Origin: Hymenobacter sp. BT559
GTDB lineage: Bacteria > Bacteroidota > Bacteroidia > Cytophagales > Hymenobacteraceae
Assembly: GCF_017571525.1 (NCBI RefSeq)
Contig: NZ_JAGETY010000008.1
Span: forward strand, 124,001-188,000
Direction: 5' to 3'
DNA: 64,000 bases
Part shown: one piece after another, positions 17,893-26,857 of the stretch
Layout: each line of letters begins with the position of its first letter
Position numbering within the stretch: position 1 is the first letter of the stretch
The notes under the pieces: model-generated
Databases searched by the model: none
What the model was told of the DNA's origin: nothing
What the model saw: the letters and a program-made list of their open reading frames with translations, nothing else
Translations under genes and position numbers: made by a program

Positions 17893-18432
17893 TTACAATA
17901 GCGTCAGGCGGTTGGTGCTCACAGCCTTATCATTTACCAGCAGCGAGCAGAAATACAGCCCGGCGGGCAGCCCCGTTACGTCGAGGGGCAAGCCAGTGGC
18001 GGCGGTGGCTAGCGGCAGCGGCAGCAGGCGCACTTCGCGGCCCAGCACATTGCTGAGGCGCATTTTATAGTCGGGGCCGTGCTGGGCCGTGAGCTGCACC
18101 GTGAGCAGGCCGCGGGCAGGGTTTGGGAATACGCTCAGCAGTGGAGCGCCCGTCTGAGACGGCATGCTAGCCAGGGCCGCGTGCAGGGAAGGTGGCGTAA
18201 ACAAGCCCGTGGTGGTAGCCGGTTTCGCAGCCGAGAGGCCCGGCAGGCCAGGGGCTGGGGTGCCTAGCGCCCAAAGCAGGCTGCCGGCTTCGATGCCATA
18301 GGCTTCAGTAAGCGGCGGGGTGGCCGCTACTGCCGTAAAAGCCCCTTGGTGTGCCCCGTAGGTGGTGGCAGCAGCGGGCAGCAAGGCCAGCCCGGCCAAA
18401 AAGAGCGTCAACAAACGAGTAGCAAGGCGCAT
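17893..18432 (-). CDS. Small secreted protein with type IX secretion sorting domain
   Basis: A 179-aa protein with signal peptide (RLLTLFLAGLALLPAAATT) and a C-terminal type A T9SS sorting domain covering about the last 85 residues: VFPNPARGLLTVQL, a central MRLSNVLGREVRLLPLP strand region, and the closing LPAGLYFCSLLVNDKAVSTN. Between them is only an unstructured linker of about 60 residues, so the cargo part is minimal. Proteins of this type are exported by the PorSS/T9SS across the outer membrane and often anchored to A-LPS. The cargo function is not recognised. A -7 box lies at 18476-18483. Confidence 0.85.
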   Translation of the reverse strand: MRLATRLLTLFLAGLALLPAAATTYGAHQGAFTAVAATPPLTEAYGIEAGSLLWALGTPAPGLPGLSAAKPATTTGLFTPPSLHAALASMPSQTGAPLLSVFPNPARGLLTVQLTAQHGPDYKMRLSNVLGREVRLLPLPLATAATGLPLDVTGLPAGLYFCSLLVNDKAVSTNRLTLL

Positions 18433-18798
18433 GAGCGTAGGGGTAACAGAGGTGGGATTAAACGAGCCGCCGATTCAAAAGTAAGGGCTAGCCAGTGAGT
18501 TGCTAATGAACAAGCACCGTGCCGGGTGTATAAGTTTCCGAACCGGGCTTTTCTATCGGCCAACGCCCGGCCTTACTCGGCAGACCGATTATCAGGGACT
18601 TAAGCACGGCGGGGCACTTCGGCTGGCCTCGCAACGATACCCGCCTTGAACTAGGGGTTGCGTTAGGCAGGAAATAATACGTCGCCCACCCCGACAAATT
18701 GGCGGCCTCCAGCCCTCGGCCCCGACTACCTGCCTGAGATTGGTAAGAGCATGCTTTTTTCACGCTAGGCGGTTTGTACAAGCCTTTGCACAGCCAGG
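18433..18798. other. 366-bp spacer, mostly unexplained
   Basis: Besides the promoter box at 18476-18483, nothing is firmly recognised. A minus-strand frame (18503-18781, 92 codons) has no family resemblance and is not called. A GC-rich inverted pair (CCGGGC / GCCCGG, about 18543-18571) could form a hairpin downstream of the alpha-2-macroglobulin gene but lacks a T-run. Confidence 0.4.
18476..18483 (-). promoter_or_regulatory. -7 box TACTTTTG for the T9SS-domain gene
   Basis: Perfect TAnnTTTG match on the minus strand, 43 nt upstream of the ATG at 18432, with a weak TTAG at the expected -33 spacing. This gives the small gene its own promoter, separate from the large gene upstream. Confidence 0.5.
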
Positions 18799-21700
18799 CT
18801 AGCGCACGCGCACCACGCCGGCCCCGTTATAGGAGTGGTATTCAGCATTGTACATGGCATCGGCGCTCACCGGCCCGAGCTTGAAGGTGCCCTTGCTCAC
18901 GGCCCGGGCCAGGTAGTAGAAGGTCTTGGGTTTGGGCGTTGCGGTGGTGAAGAGGTTGAGGCGGTCGTCGCGCACGTCGAGGTAGTCGGGCTGGTCGGCG
19001 TTGGCCACGAAGCCGATTTCGCGGGTTACGCCCAGGCGCGGGTTTTCGATTTCGAGGCCCGCCGGCAGCAGGTCGGTGATGGCCACGTTCTTAACCTCGC
19101 CCACCGCGTCGGCGGCTTGGATAGTGAGCTTCACCACCACTAGGTCGTTCTGACGGAAAGTGGCCGCGCCTACCGGCTGCCCGGTGCGGGTCAGGAACTG
19201 GCGGCGCACTTTTAGGTAGCTGTCTTCTTCGCGCACCCGGCCGCCGGCCGAGATGCCTTCGGCCTCCCAGAAGTAATAGAGGGCGCCCGCGCCGCTAGCC
19301 TTCAGCAGCAGCTGGTAGTTGGCCACGTTGTTCACCGTAAGGTCTTTGCCATCGAACTGGCCTAGCACCTTGCCGCCGGCTGAGATGCTGGCGGTGGCGG
19401 TGCTAGCCTGGCTTTTGCGGGCGATTTTACCTAAAGCCAGCAGGGCGAAGGCGCGCTCCTGGGTATTGAGGTAGCCAGCCTGGCGCACCTGCCGGCTCAG
19501 CTGCCGGGCGATGCTGGTGACCTGCGGATTGGTAGGGTCGGCTTCGAGCAAGGCGTTGAGGGCCAGCGCCTCGTCGCGGATGGGCGAGGAGAAGGAATCG
19601 CCCAACTCGCGGGCCGAGCGCTCGGGTGTGAACTGCGTGGGCAGCACCTCGCGGAAGGCCCGCTGCTGGCCGCCCAGCGCGTAGGTGCAAGCCAGCAGGA
19701 AGCGCGCATCGGAGGTGAGCAGCGGCCGGTTGGCCTTGTAGTAGTTGAGGGCCACGGCATCCTGGCGGCCGGCCAAGGCCAGCACGTAGAGCGAGTAGGT
19801 GATTTCGCGCTTGGCGATAATGCGCTGGCGGGCTAGCCCGTCGGCCGTGAAATACTGGTAGGGCTCGGTTTCGCGCTTTTTGAGACGGAACTGCAAGTAG
19901 CGCAGCACCTTATCGAGGGTGCTCTGGTTCACGGCGAAGCCGGCTTGCTTGGCTTCGAGCAGGAAATGGGCGGCGTAGGCGGTGGCCCACCAGTTGTCGT
20001 AGTCGCCGCCCGGCCAGTAGCTGAGGCTGCCGTTGTAGAGCTGCATCGCCTCTATTTTGCGGATGGCCTCCTGCACGTTGTAGTTGGGGTTGTAGCGCTG
20101 GGCCTTCGGGCTAGCCCCCGTTTTCTGGCGCAGCGTGGCCGCGAGGTCGCCGAAGTACAGCTGCGGAAACGCGGCCGACACGGTTTGCTCCAGGCAGCCG
20201 TAGGGGTATTCGAGCAGGTAGCTCAGGTCCTTGGAAAACTGCGTGAGCGGCGAGCGGCTCAGCATCAGCCGCGAACGCTGGCCAGTGGGCAGGAAGTCGG
20301 TACGCAGGTTGAGCGTGGCGGGCGCGCCGGCCGTGACTTCGCCGCTGCCGGTGCGCTTTTCGAGCGGCGCGGCCGGGCGGATGGGCAGTTCTATGGTTTC
20401 ATCGCTGCCGATTGTCGAAGGGTCTTTTTTGCCAGGTTCTTCGTAAAGGAAATAGGAATGAACAAGTGTATTGCCTACAGCGCTAGCAGTGGCTTTAAAA
20501 GTAACCCGCTTTTCTATTCCTGGTAAAAGTTTTACAATGGCATAGGGATTTGTATTGGCTCCTTTTACGGTAATTGATGTTTTCCCATTGAGGGATACTT
20601 TTAAGAAAGTGCTATCTACCCACCACTTAGGCTTTCCTGGTATGCTGGGCAATACAACTAAGCGGCCAGTTATAGGAAATTTCGTCGTATTCGTCAGCGT
20701 AACTGGCACATCTAGCGTATCGCCGGGGCTAGCGAAGCGCGGCAGCGCCGTGCTAATTACCACCGGGTCGGCCACCTTCATCGTTTGCTCGGCGTTGCCG
20801 AAGGCGTCGTCTTTGTAGGCCACGGCCATCACGCGCAGCGCCCCGCTGAACTGCGGCACGCGCACCCGGTAGCGCACGAGGCCGTTGGCATCGGCGGTGA
20901 GCAGGCCGCTCCACTTGGCCACGAGCTTCACGCGGCGGCTGGGCACGGGCGAGGTGCGGCGGGCCAGGTCGGCCGCGTCGCCGCCGCTGCTGCTGGTGCC
21001 CAGCTCGGGCAGCAGGAAGGGGTAGATGTCGAAGGCGCTCACTTCGAGCGCCCGCTTCTGGTAGAAGTAGCCGTAGGGGTCGGGCGTGCGGTAGTCCTTG
21101 CGCTGCAAAATGCCCTCATCGACCACCGCTAGGGTCACCTGGGCCTTAGGCGCGGTGCGCACCTCGATGGTCTGGAAGGTTTGCGAGCGGCTGAGGCTGG
21201 CCGCTTTCAGGTTCACGGCCAGGTGCGTGCCGGGTTTCTCCACCGTCAGCGGCACGAAGCCCCTGGCCACGGTGAGCGGCAGCGAGTTGTCGGTGATGGG
21301 CCGGATGGCGGTGGCCGTGACGTAGATAGTGGGCGTGTAGCCGGTCCGGATGGGCACGCTGACCCTAGCCGATTTCTGGTCGGTATCGACGTAGAAATGG
21401 TCGAGCACGCGGTTGCGCTCCACCGTCACGAGCACGCGGCCGGGAAAGGGCGTTTTGAGCAGCAGCTGGGCCGTTTCGCCGGGCTCGTACTTCGGCTTGT
21501 CGGCCTCGATGGTTACCTCGCCTTCGGTATTGACCTCGAAAGAGTTACCGGCCGTGTCGCCGCTGCCGTAGGCGTAGAAATGGCTAGCCACGTAGCTCGC
21601 CGCGCCGGGCCGGAATAGCCGGATTTCATACTCGCCCGAGTAGGTTGGCGTGAAGGACAGCGCACTGTTGGCGCTCACCGTCAGCGACTCGTTTTGCAGC

Positions 21701-24357
21701 ACCTGCTCGCGCTTCTGCGAGTTATACACCAAGCGTCCGCCCTGACGCTCCAGCACGGTTTCCCAGAGCAGGCGCACGATTTGCACCTGCGCCGGGGCGC
21801 TCGTGGGCTTGCCGCTAGGGGTGAGGGCGATGAGCTTGATGGGCACCGCCTGCCGCGTGCTCACTAGGTCGCTCACCTGCTGAATGCCGAACATTACGGC
21901 CTGGGTTTGCACCTCGAAGGTAGCTAGCCGGTTCACGGGCCGGCCGGTTTCGTCGAAGATGGTGGCGAAGGCTACGCCCTCCAGCGTGCCGAGGTCGCGC
22001 ACATCGGGCAGGGCGTAGGCGGCGGTGCCGCGCCCGCTAGGGTCGGTTTCACCCTCGCGCACCTCCTTCTGAAAACGCTCGGCAATGCCCGACACTGTAG
22101 AGGCATTGCGGCCGGTGCCCGTACGCAGTTGGAAGGAATAATCGGGGTATTTCGGGGCCGAAAAAGTCTTTTCTTTCAAGGAGAATTCGACCTCAAACTT
22201 GCGCCCGGCCGCCGGCGGGCCGAAGAGGTTTTGGGCCAAGATGTTGGCCGTCACAGTCTGGGCCGGGCGCACCACGGCGGGCGCGGCCGTCACGCTCACC
22301 TTCAGGCGGTCGGGAATAAACTCTTCCACGCTCACCTGCTTGGAAGTCAATAGAATATCATTGCCCGTCAGTACTTCCAACGAGTAGAGGCCCGTCATCA
22401 CGGTAGCGGGCAAAATGAAGCGCGACTCGACGGCGCCAGTGGCGCTCAGCTTCTCGCCGAGGCTGGCGTATTCCTTGCCGGTGGGCAGCAGCAGGCGCAC
22501 CTTCACGGGCAGGCCGGCGGGGGGCGTGCGCCAATCATCAGTGCGCACCACCACGTTGGTGTGGATGGTATCGCCGGGCCGGTACAGGTCGCGGTCGCCG
22601 TACAGAAACGCCTGGTAGTGCGCCGCGTTGCTAGTCAGTCCGCCCACCTCAAAGCGCGAGGTTTCGACCCGGCTCTTGGGTAGGCTCAGGAAGGTGAAAT
22701 CGTCGCCTTGAGTCGCCGTTATCATGCCCAGCTTGAGGCGGCTGCCCATCACGCTATCGTAGCGGGCTACGCCCTGGCCATTGGTGGTGGCGGTGCCCAT
22801 GAGCTGGTTGTTGGTGCTGATGAAGCGCACGGTGGCCCCGGCAACCGGCCGCGCCGCGCGCAGCGAGTTGAGGAACACTACGGCCTCGCCGCTGGCGTTT
22901 TGCTTGGCAATTACGCCGAGGTCGGTGAGCGTCACCAGCTTTTCTTCGCGCAGCCATAGGTGCTCGGCATCCTGCACGCGCACCACGTAGAGGCCCTTAA
23001 GAGGCCCCGAAAATTCAAGGTCTTTGAGGCTGAGGTTGAGTAGGTGCAGGCCATTTTCCTTCGCTAGGCCCGCCGTGGTGTAGGAGCGGGTAAACAGCAC
23101 GTCGCCCCGTTTTTCGAGGTCGTAGTACTGGTAGCTGTGGCCTTCGTCGTAGCCGCCATCCTCTTCGCTGTTTTCGCCGTCATCATCGCTTTCGTAGCCG
23201 TCCTGCTTGTCGGCGCGCAAAATTTCCTGGATGTTGCTGGCGTAGACCTTCGCGATGGTCACCTGCACTTTCTCCACCTCATTGAGACGCAGGCCCAGAT
23301 TACGCGTGCCGTTGGCGCCCAGGTACATCGCTTTATCAGTGCTGGCAAAGCTGATGCTGGGCTCGCTGGTGCCAAAGCTCACGGTTTGGTTGAAGGCCTC
23401 GGCCAACTGGCCGCCGAGCGCCCCGCGCAGGCCCGGTGTGATGCTCACCTGATAATCTTTGCCCACCTCAAAGCTGCCGCGCAGCAGCAAACCGCTTTCC
23501 AGCGCCTCTAGCTCGTAGGGCACGGCCGGCTCTACCTTCAGCAGCGGCTGAATATCAGCCACTGACACCGGCTGGTTGGTGAGCAGCGTTACCACGGCCT
23601 GGCCGTTGAGCACCTGGCGGGTTAGCTCACGCACTTGCAGGGTTTGCTGGTCGGGCACCTCGGCGTCGGCCACCAGGGGGCTAGCGGTGGGCTGGCTGCC
23701 AGCCACCGCAGCCAAGCCGGGCTCAATCTCGAAGTGCAGCGGCTGGCCGGGCTCTACGGCCTGGTTGAGGGTGAGAGCCAGCGTGCGGTCGGGCTCGGCG
23801 GCGGTGAGGGTGAAGGCCACCGGCTTGCCGCCCTGGCTGAGGCGCAGCCGCGGGCGCAGGTCGGCGGGCCGCACGGGGTAGTTGAAGCGCACATTGGCGC
23901 GCATCTCGGTCGTGCCCGCAGCCCGGTTGCTGCGTCCGTAAAAAGCCTGCGCAGCCTTCAACTCCAGAAACGGCGTGTGAAACTTGGTGCGGCTGAGCGT
24001 CAGCTTTTGCTTGCCCGAAGGCAGCGCGGCCGTGCGCAGGCTGGCGGCAAACGTGGTGCTCGGCCGAAACGGCTCCAAGGGTGAAAACACCAGCTCGCGG
24101 CCGTCATTCGTCCACTTAAATTTGCCCCGGATGGCGGGCTCAAACTGCACGTAGCGCGTGGTGTCCCAGCGGCCGGCCTGGGTGGCGGCCACCACTGGCT
24201 CATCGAAGCTGAAAACTAAATTCTGGCTAGGGTCGATTTCCTCGCCTGCAGCCTGAGCTGTGGCGGCGTCGGCTTGGTCTTGGCTGGTATTCTTAGAGCA
24301 GGAGAAGGTGGCCGTCAGGGCCAGGAAAAGTAGCGGCAGCAGGTAGCGTTGGCGCAT
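18799..24357 (-). CDS. Bacterial alpha-2-macroglobulin family lipoprotein
   Basis: An 1852-aa lipoprotein (lipobox ALTATFSC, Cys 20), of the usual bacterial A2M size. It has N-terminal macroglobulin domains, an unusual Asp/Glu-rich insert (about residues 385-415), the bait-containing centre, and a thioester motif YGCLEQ (Cys about residue 1388) in the form used by E. coli YfhM-type proteins, followed by the alpha-alpha thioester domain and a receptor-binding-like C-terminus. Family role: periplasmic trapping of attacking proteases, often beside a class A penicillin-binding protein (pbpC); no pbpC is adjacent here. A 280-bp segment at about 20430-20710, just before the thioester, is strikingly low in GC. 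A -7-like box TACCTTTC lies at 24383-24390. Confidence 0.9.
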   Translation of the reverse strand: MRQRYLLPLLFLALTATFSCSKNTSQDQADAATAQAAGEEIDPSQNLVFSFDEPVVAATQAGRWDTTRYVQFEPAIRGKFKWTNDGRELVFSPLEPFRPSTTFAASLRTAALPSGKQKLTLSRTKFHTPFLELKAAQAFYGRSNRAAGTTEMRANVRFNYPVRPADLRPRLRLSQGGKPVAFTLTAAEPDRTLALTLNQAVEPGQPLHFEIEPGLAAVAGSQPTASPLVADAEVPDQQTLQVRELTRQVLNGQAVVTLLTNQPVSVADIQPLLKVEPAVPYELEALESGLLLRGSFEVGKDYQVSITPGLRGALGGQLAEAFNQTVSFGTSEPSISFASTDKAMYLGANGTRNLGLRLNEVEKVQVTIAKVYASNIQEILRADKQDGYESDDDGENSEEDGGYDEGHSYQYYDLEKRGDVLFTRSYTTAGLAKENGLHLLNLSLKDLEFSGPLKGLYVVRVQDAEHLWLREEKLVTLTDLGVIAKQNASGEAVVFLNSLRAARPVAGATVRFISTNNQLMGTATTNGQGVARYDSVMGSRLKLGMITATQGDDFTFLSLPKSRVETSRFEVGGLTSNAAHYQAFLYGDRDLYRPGDTIHTNVVVRTDDWRTPPAGLPVKVRLLLPTGKEYASLGEKLSATGAVESRFILPATVMTGLYSLEVLTGNDILLTSKQVSVEEFIPDRLKVSVTAAPAVVRPAQTVTANILAQNLFGPPAAGRKFEVEFSLKEKTFSAPKYPDYSFQLRTGTGRNASTVSGIAERFQKEVREGETDPSGRGTAAYALPDVRDLGTLEGVAFATIFDETGRPVNRLATFEVQTQAVMFGIQQVSDLVSTRQAVPIKLIALTPSGKPTSAPAQVQIVRLLWETVLERQGGRLVYNSQKREQVLQNESLTVSANSALSFTPTYSGEYEIRLFRPGAASYVASHFYAYGSGDTAGNSFEVNTEGEVTIEADKPKYEPGETAQLLLKTPFPGRVLVTVERNRVLDHFYVDTDQKSARVSVPIRTGYTPTIYVTATAIRPITDNSLPLTVARGFVPLTVEKPGTHLAVNLKAASLSRSQTFQTIEVRTAPKAQVTLAVVDEGILQRKDYRTPDPYGYFYQKRALEVSAFDIYPFLLPELGTSSSGGDAADLARRTSPVPSRRVKLVAKWSGLLTADANGLVRYRVRVPQFSGALRVMAVAYKDDAFGNAEQTMKVADPVVISTALPRFASPGDTLDVPVTLTNTTKFPITGRLVVLPSIPGKPKWWVDSTFLKVSLNGKTSITVKGANTNPYAIVKLLPGIEKRVTFKATASAVGNTLVHSYFLYEEPGKKDPSTIGSDETIELPIRPAAPLEKRTGSGEVTAGAPATLNLRTDFLPTGQRSRLMLSRSPLTQFSKDLSYLLEYPYGCLEQTVSAAFPQLYFGDLAATLRQKTGASPKAQRYNPNYNVQEAIRKIEAMQLYNGSLSYWPGGDYDNWWATAYAAHFLLEAKQAGFAVNQSTLDKVLRYLQFRLKKRETEPYQYFTADGLARQRIIAKREITYSLYVLALAGRQDAVALNYYKANRPLLTSDARFLLACTYALGGQQRAFREVLPTQFTPERSARELGDSFSSPIRDEALALNALLEADPTNPQVTSIARQLSRQVRQAGYLNTQERAFALLALGKIARKSQASTATASISAGGKVLGQFDGKDLTVNNVANYQLLLKASGAGALYYFWEAEGISAGGRVREEDSYLKVRRQFLTRTGQPVGAATFRQNDLVVVKLTIQAADAVGEVKNVAITDLLPAGLEIENPRLGVTREIGFVANADQPDYLDVRDDRLNLFTTATPKPKTFYYLARAVSKGTFKLGPVSADAMYNAEYHSYNGAGVVRVR

Positions 24358-24382
24358 AGAAAGGCCGGTGATAATCGGCGTG

Positions 24383-24390
24383 GAAAGGTA
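24383..24390 (-). promoter_or_regulatory. -7-like box TACCTTTC for the alpha-2-macroglobulin gene
   Basis: One mismatch to TAnnTTTG on the minus strand, 25 nt before the ATG at 24357. Confidence 0.35.
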
Positions 24391-24567
24391 GGCAGCGTCG
24401 GCCGGAAAAACTGAGCATTTTCTGTTGAAAGCTGGTTAGGCTGAGCGCGGCACGTCGTTTTGTTCTTGCTGCTAGGGCAGCTCTTACTGAAGCTGGCGGG
24501 CCACTGCTCTCCATCTAGCAAGGCGTGTTTCGGTGGTTGCTCCCGACAAACGATGCACCTTTGCGCT

Positions 24568-25476
24568 ATGCTTTCCCACGCCCACGAAATCTTTCTTGAA
24601 GTAGCCCAGCGCCTGAGCTTTACCAAGGCCAGCCAGGCGCTGTTTATCAGCCAGTCGGCCGTGAGCAAGCAAGTGAAAGCGCTCGAAGAGCACTACAAAA
24701 CCGGCCTGTTTGAGCGGCTGGGCGCTAGCGTGCAGCTAACCGCTGCGGGCCAGAAGCTCTACCAAAAGCTGTTAGCGGCCAAGCAGCTGCAGCAAGAATT
24801 GCAGCAGGAAATGAGCGAGCTTAGCCCGGCCTTTGCGCCGGCCGTGCACCTGCTCATCGGGGCTAGCACAACTATCTCGCTCTACGTGCTGCCGCCGGTG
24901 GTGGCGGCCTGGCTGCACCAGCACCCGCAGCACCAGCTCAGCCTCAAAAACCGCAACAGCGACAACATTCTCAAGGCCTTACTTGAGCACGAGATAGAGC
25001 TGGGCATCATTGAGGGCATTCATAAAGTCAGCAACGTTACCTACACCCCGCTGCTCACCGATGAGGTAGTGGCCGTGTGCGCGGCGGCCAACCCGCTGGC
25101 CCGCCGTGCGCTGGCCGTGGGCGACCTGCTTAGCATTCCGCTCGCCCTGCGTGAGGTGGGCTCGGGCACCCTGGCCGTGCTCGAAGAAGCACTGGAGCAG
25201 CACCAAATCCGGCTGGCTACGCTGCCCGTGCGGGTACGCCTGGGCGGCACCGAGGCCCTCAAAAACTTTGTGCGCGTAGAGGCTACCTGCCTGGCCTTCT
25301 TGCCCCGCCAGGCTGTGCTGAAGGAGCTGGCCAGCGGCGAGCTGGTGGAGGTAAAAATCAAGGATTTGTACCTAAAGCGCAAGTTCAATTTCATTCAGCG
25401 CAAGGGCACGGAAAACAGCGGACCTTACCGCGATTTTCTGCGATTTACGCAGCGCTATTATTCCAACAGGGAATAG
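24568..25476 (+). CDS. LysR-family transcriptional regulator
   Basis: A 302-aa regulator, normal LysR length. The N-terminal winged helix-turn-helix is FLEVAQRLSFTKASQALFISQSAVSKQVKALEE split over residues 8-40 (shown: SFTKASQALFISQSAVSKQ), and the C-terminal substrate-binding domain starts near residue 90 (VHLLIGASTTISLYVLPPVV). The hydrophobic LPPVVAAWLHQHP and the ligand-domain layout resemble CysL/CbbR-like regulators; the inducer is unknown. The frame opens at 24460, but ATG 24568 gives the canonical start right before the HTH, and CACCTTTG lies 4 nt upstream. The next gene, threonine synthase, follows 65 bp downstream and could be a target; no site was identified. Confidence 0.9.
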   Translation: MLSHAHEIFLEVAQRLSFTKASQALFISQSAVSKQVKALEEHYKTGLFERLGASVQLTAAGQKLYQKLLAAKQLQQELQQEMSELSPAFAPAVHLLIGASTTISLYVLPPVVAAWLHQHPQHQLSLKNRNSDNILKALLEHEIELGIIEGIHKVSNVTYTPLLTDEVVAVCAAANPLARRALAVGDLLSIPLALREVGSGTLAVLEEALEQHQIRLATLPVRVRLGGTEALKNFVRVEATCLAFLPRQAVLKELASGELVEVKIKDLYLKRKFNFIQRKGTENSGPYRDFLRFTQRYYSNRE

Positions 25477-25477
25477 G

Positions 25478-25510
25478 CTATGCCAAAACTCCATTTCGCT
25501 AGGGCATAGC
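25478..25510. other. Inverted repeat between LysR gene and thrC
   Basis: GCTATGCC (25478-25485) and GGCATAGC (25503-25510) form an 8-bp perfect inverted repeat, without a T-run. It could be a weak terminator or an operator for the LysR protein upstream of thrC. Confidence 0.3.
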
Positions 25511-25541
25511 AACGCGTATAGGGCAGCCACAACTTTGTCCT

Positions 25542-26747
25542 ATGAACTCCGTCGCCACGATGCCTACCTCGCGGATGCATGCCCTGCACTGCGCCAATTG
25601 CGGTACTGCTTATTCGCCCTTCGAGCTGCAAGGCGTGTCGGCCTGCTGCCAGCAGCCGCTAATAGCCGATTATAGCCTGCGCCGGCCCCTGAGCCGGGCG
25701 AAAGGTATCGACCAGGCCGACAGCTCGATGTGGCGCTACGGCGCGCTGCTGCCGCTGCTCGACGAAGCCAACAAGGTGTCGCTGGGCGAGGGCTTCACGC
25801 CCGTGCTTGCGCTGCCTCAGCTAGCCGCTCGCTACGGCCTCCGCTCGCTCATCCTCAAAGACGAAGGCCAGAACCCGACCGGCTCGTTCAAGGCGCGCGG
25901 CCTGAGCATGGCCCTATCCAAGGCGAAGGAGCTGGGCGTGCGAGGCTGCATTATTCCCACGGCCGGCAACGCCGGGGTGGCGATGGCCGCCTACTGCGCC
26001 CGCGGCGGCCTGAGCGCTACCGTGGTGATGCCGCGCCATACGCCCGAGGCCTTTAAGGAGGAATGCTATTGGTACGGGGCGCAGGTGGAGCTGGTCGATG
26101 GCCTCATCAACGACTGCGCGGCGCGGGTGCGCCAGCTCAATGCCGGTGGCGAGCTGCTTGATATTTCGACGCTTAAGGAGCCCTACCGCCTCGAAGGCAA
26201 GAAAACAATGGGCTACGAGATAGCTGAGCAGCTCAACTGGGAGCTGCCCGACGTACTACTTTACCCGGCCGGCGGCGGCACCGGCCTCATCGGCATCTGG
26301 AAAGCCTTTCAGGAAATGAAAAAGCTGGGCTGGCTAGCCCCCGAAACCAAGCTGCCCCGCATGGTAGCCGTGCAGGCCGAAAACTGCTGCCCGCTGCTCG
26401 AAACCTACCTCGGCCACCAGGTTAACTGCCATAGCTACAACGGCCGCCCCACGCTGGCCAATGGCCTGGCCGTGCCCCGCCCGCTGGGCGAGCCCCTGAT
26501 GCTGGAGGTGCTGCGCGAGTCGAATGGCACCGTAGTGGCCATCAGTGAAGAAGGGATGCTGGAGGGCATGCGCGAGCTCGGCAACCACGAGGGCCTGTTT
26601 GTAGCCCCCGAGGGCGCCGCCGTGTGGATGGCCGCCCGCCGCCTGCTGGCCGATGGCTGGCTGCACGCCGACGAACGCATCCTGCTCCTCAATACCGGCA
26701 GCGGCCAGAAGTACATGAGCAACGTAGCCGGCCGCGCCTGGGCCTAG
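25542..26747 (+). CDS. thrC: Threonine synthase
   Basis: A 401-aa PLP enzyme that converts O-phosphohomoserine to threonine. The N-terminus carries a Cys-rich ribbon (CANCGTAYSP ... SACCQQP). The PLP lysine is in LKDEGQNPTGSFKARGLSMA, followed by IIPTAGNAGVAMAAYCARGG, and the phosphate-binding glycine loop LYPAGGGTGLIGIWKAF; LNTGSGQKYM closes the active site. Length is that of the short, class II-like bacterial form. The ATG at 25542 has CAACTTTG 4 nt upstream. A 28-bp inverted repeat begins right after the stop codon at 26747. Confidence 0.92.
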   Translation: MNSVATMPTSRMHALHCANCGTAYSPFELQGVSACCQQPLIADYSLRRPLSRAKGIDQADSSMWRYGALLPLLDEANKVSLGEGFTPVLALPQLAARYGLRSLILKDEGQNPTGSFKARGLSMALSKAKELGVRGCIIPTAGNAGVAMAAYCARGGLSATVVMPRHTPEAFKEECYWYGAQVELVDGLINDCAARVRQLNAGGELLDISTLKEPYRLEGKKTMGYEIAEQLNWELPDVLLYPAGGGTGLIGIWKAFQEMKKLGWLAPETKLPRMVAVQAENCCPLLETYLGHQVNCHSYNGRPTLANGLAVPRPLGEPLMLEVLRESNGTVVAISEEGMLEGMRELGNHEGLFVAPEGAAVWMAARRLLADGWLHADERILLLNTGSGQKYMSNVAGRAWA

Positions 26748-26748
26748 C

Positions 26749-26836
26749 GCAGTAGCGCGCCGCTTCCGCTTCGTGCGCGAGCGCAGCGAACATGGGCACT
26801 AGGGTCGTGCATGAGGCGGAAGCGGTGCGCTACTGC
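26749..26836. repeat. Palindromic intergenic repeat, 28-bp arms
   Basis: Left arm 26749-26776 and right arm 26809-26836 are inverted copies agreeing at 25 of 28 positions (core CCGCTTCCGC). The spacer is 32 bp. It starts one base after thrC and ends 8 bp before the -7 box of the next gene, filling the whole spacer. The open frame of the downstream gene runs through the right arm from an ATG at 26792, but that is not a coding start. Confidence 0.8.
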
Positions 26837-26844
26837 CTGCCCGA

Positions 26845-26852
26845 TACCTTTG
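26845..26852 (+). promoter_or_regulatory. -7 box TACCTTTG, 5 nt before a start codon
   Basis: Perfect TAnnTTTG. Transcription would start at about the ATG 26858, predicting a leaderless or almost leaderless mRNA and deciding the start codon. Confidence 0.5.
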
Positions 26853-26857
26853 CGCCT

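Noticed and set aside
18503..18781. 92-codon minus ORF in the long spacer
   Set aside because: No family resemblance, no -7 box or plausible start context; kept only as part of the unexplained spacer.
20194..20196. Thioester motif thought defective because it is not GCGEQ
   Set aside because: CLEQ is the known form in the YfhM-type bacterial alpha-2-macroglobulins, so the site is probably functional.
19945..20526. 193-codon ORF opposite the alpha-2-macroglobulin gene
   Set aside because: Antisense shadow; ends in the low-GC patch only because stop codons become frequent there.
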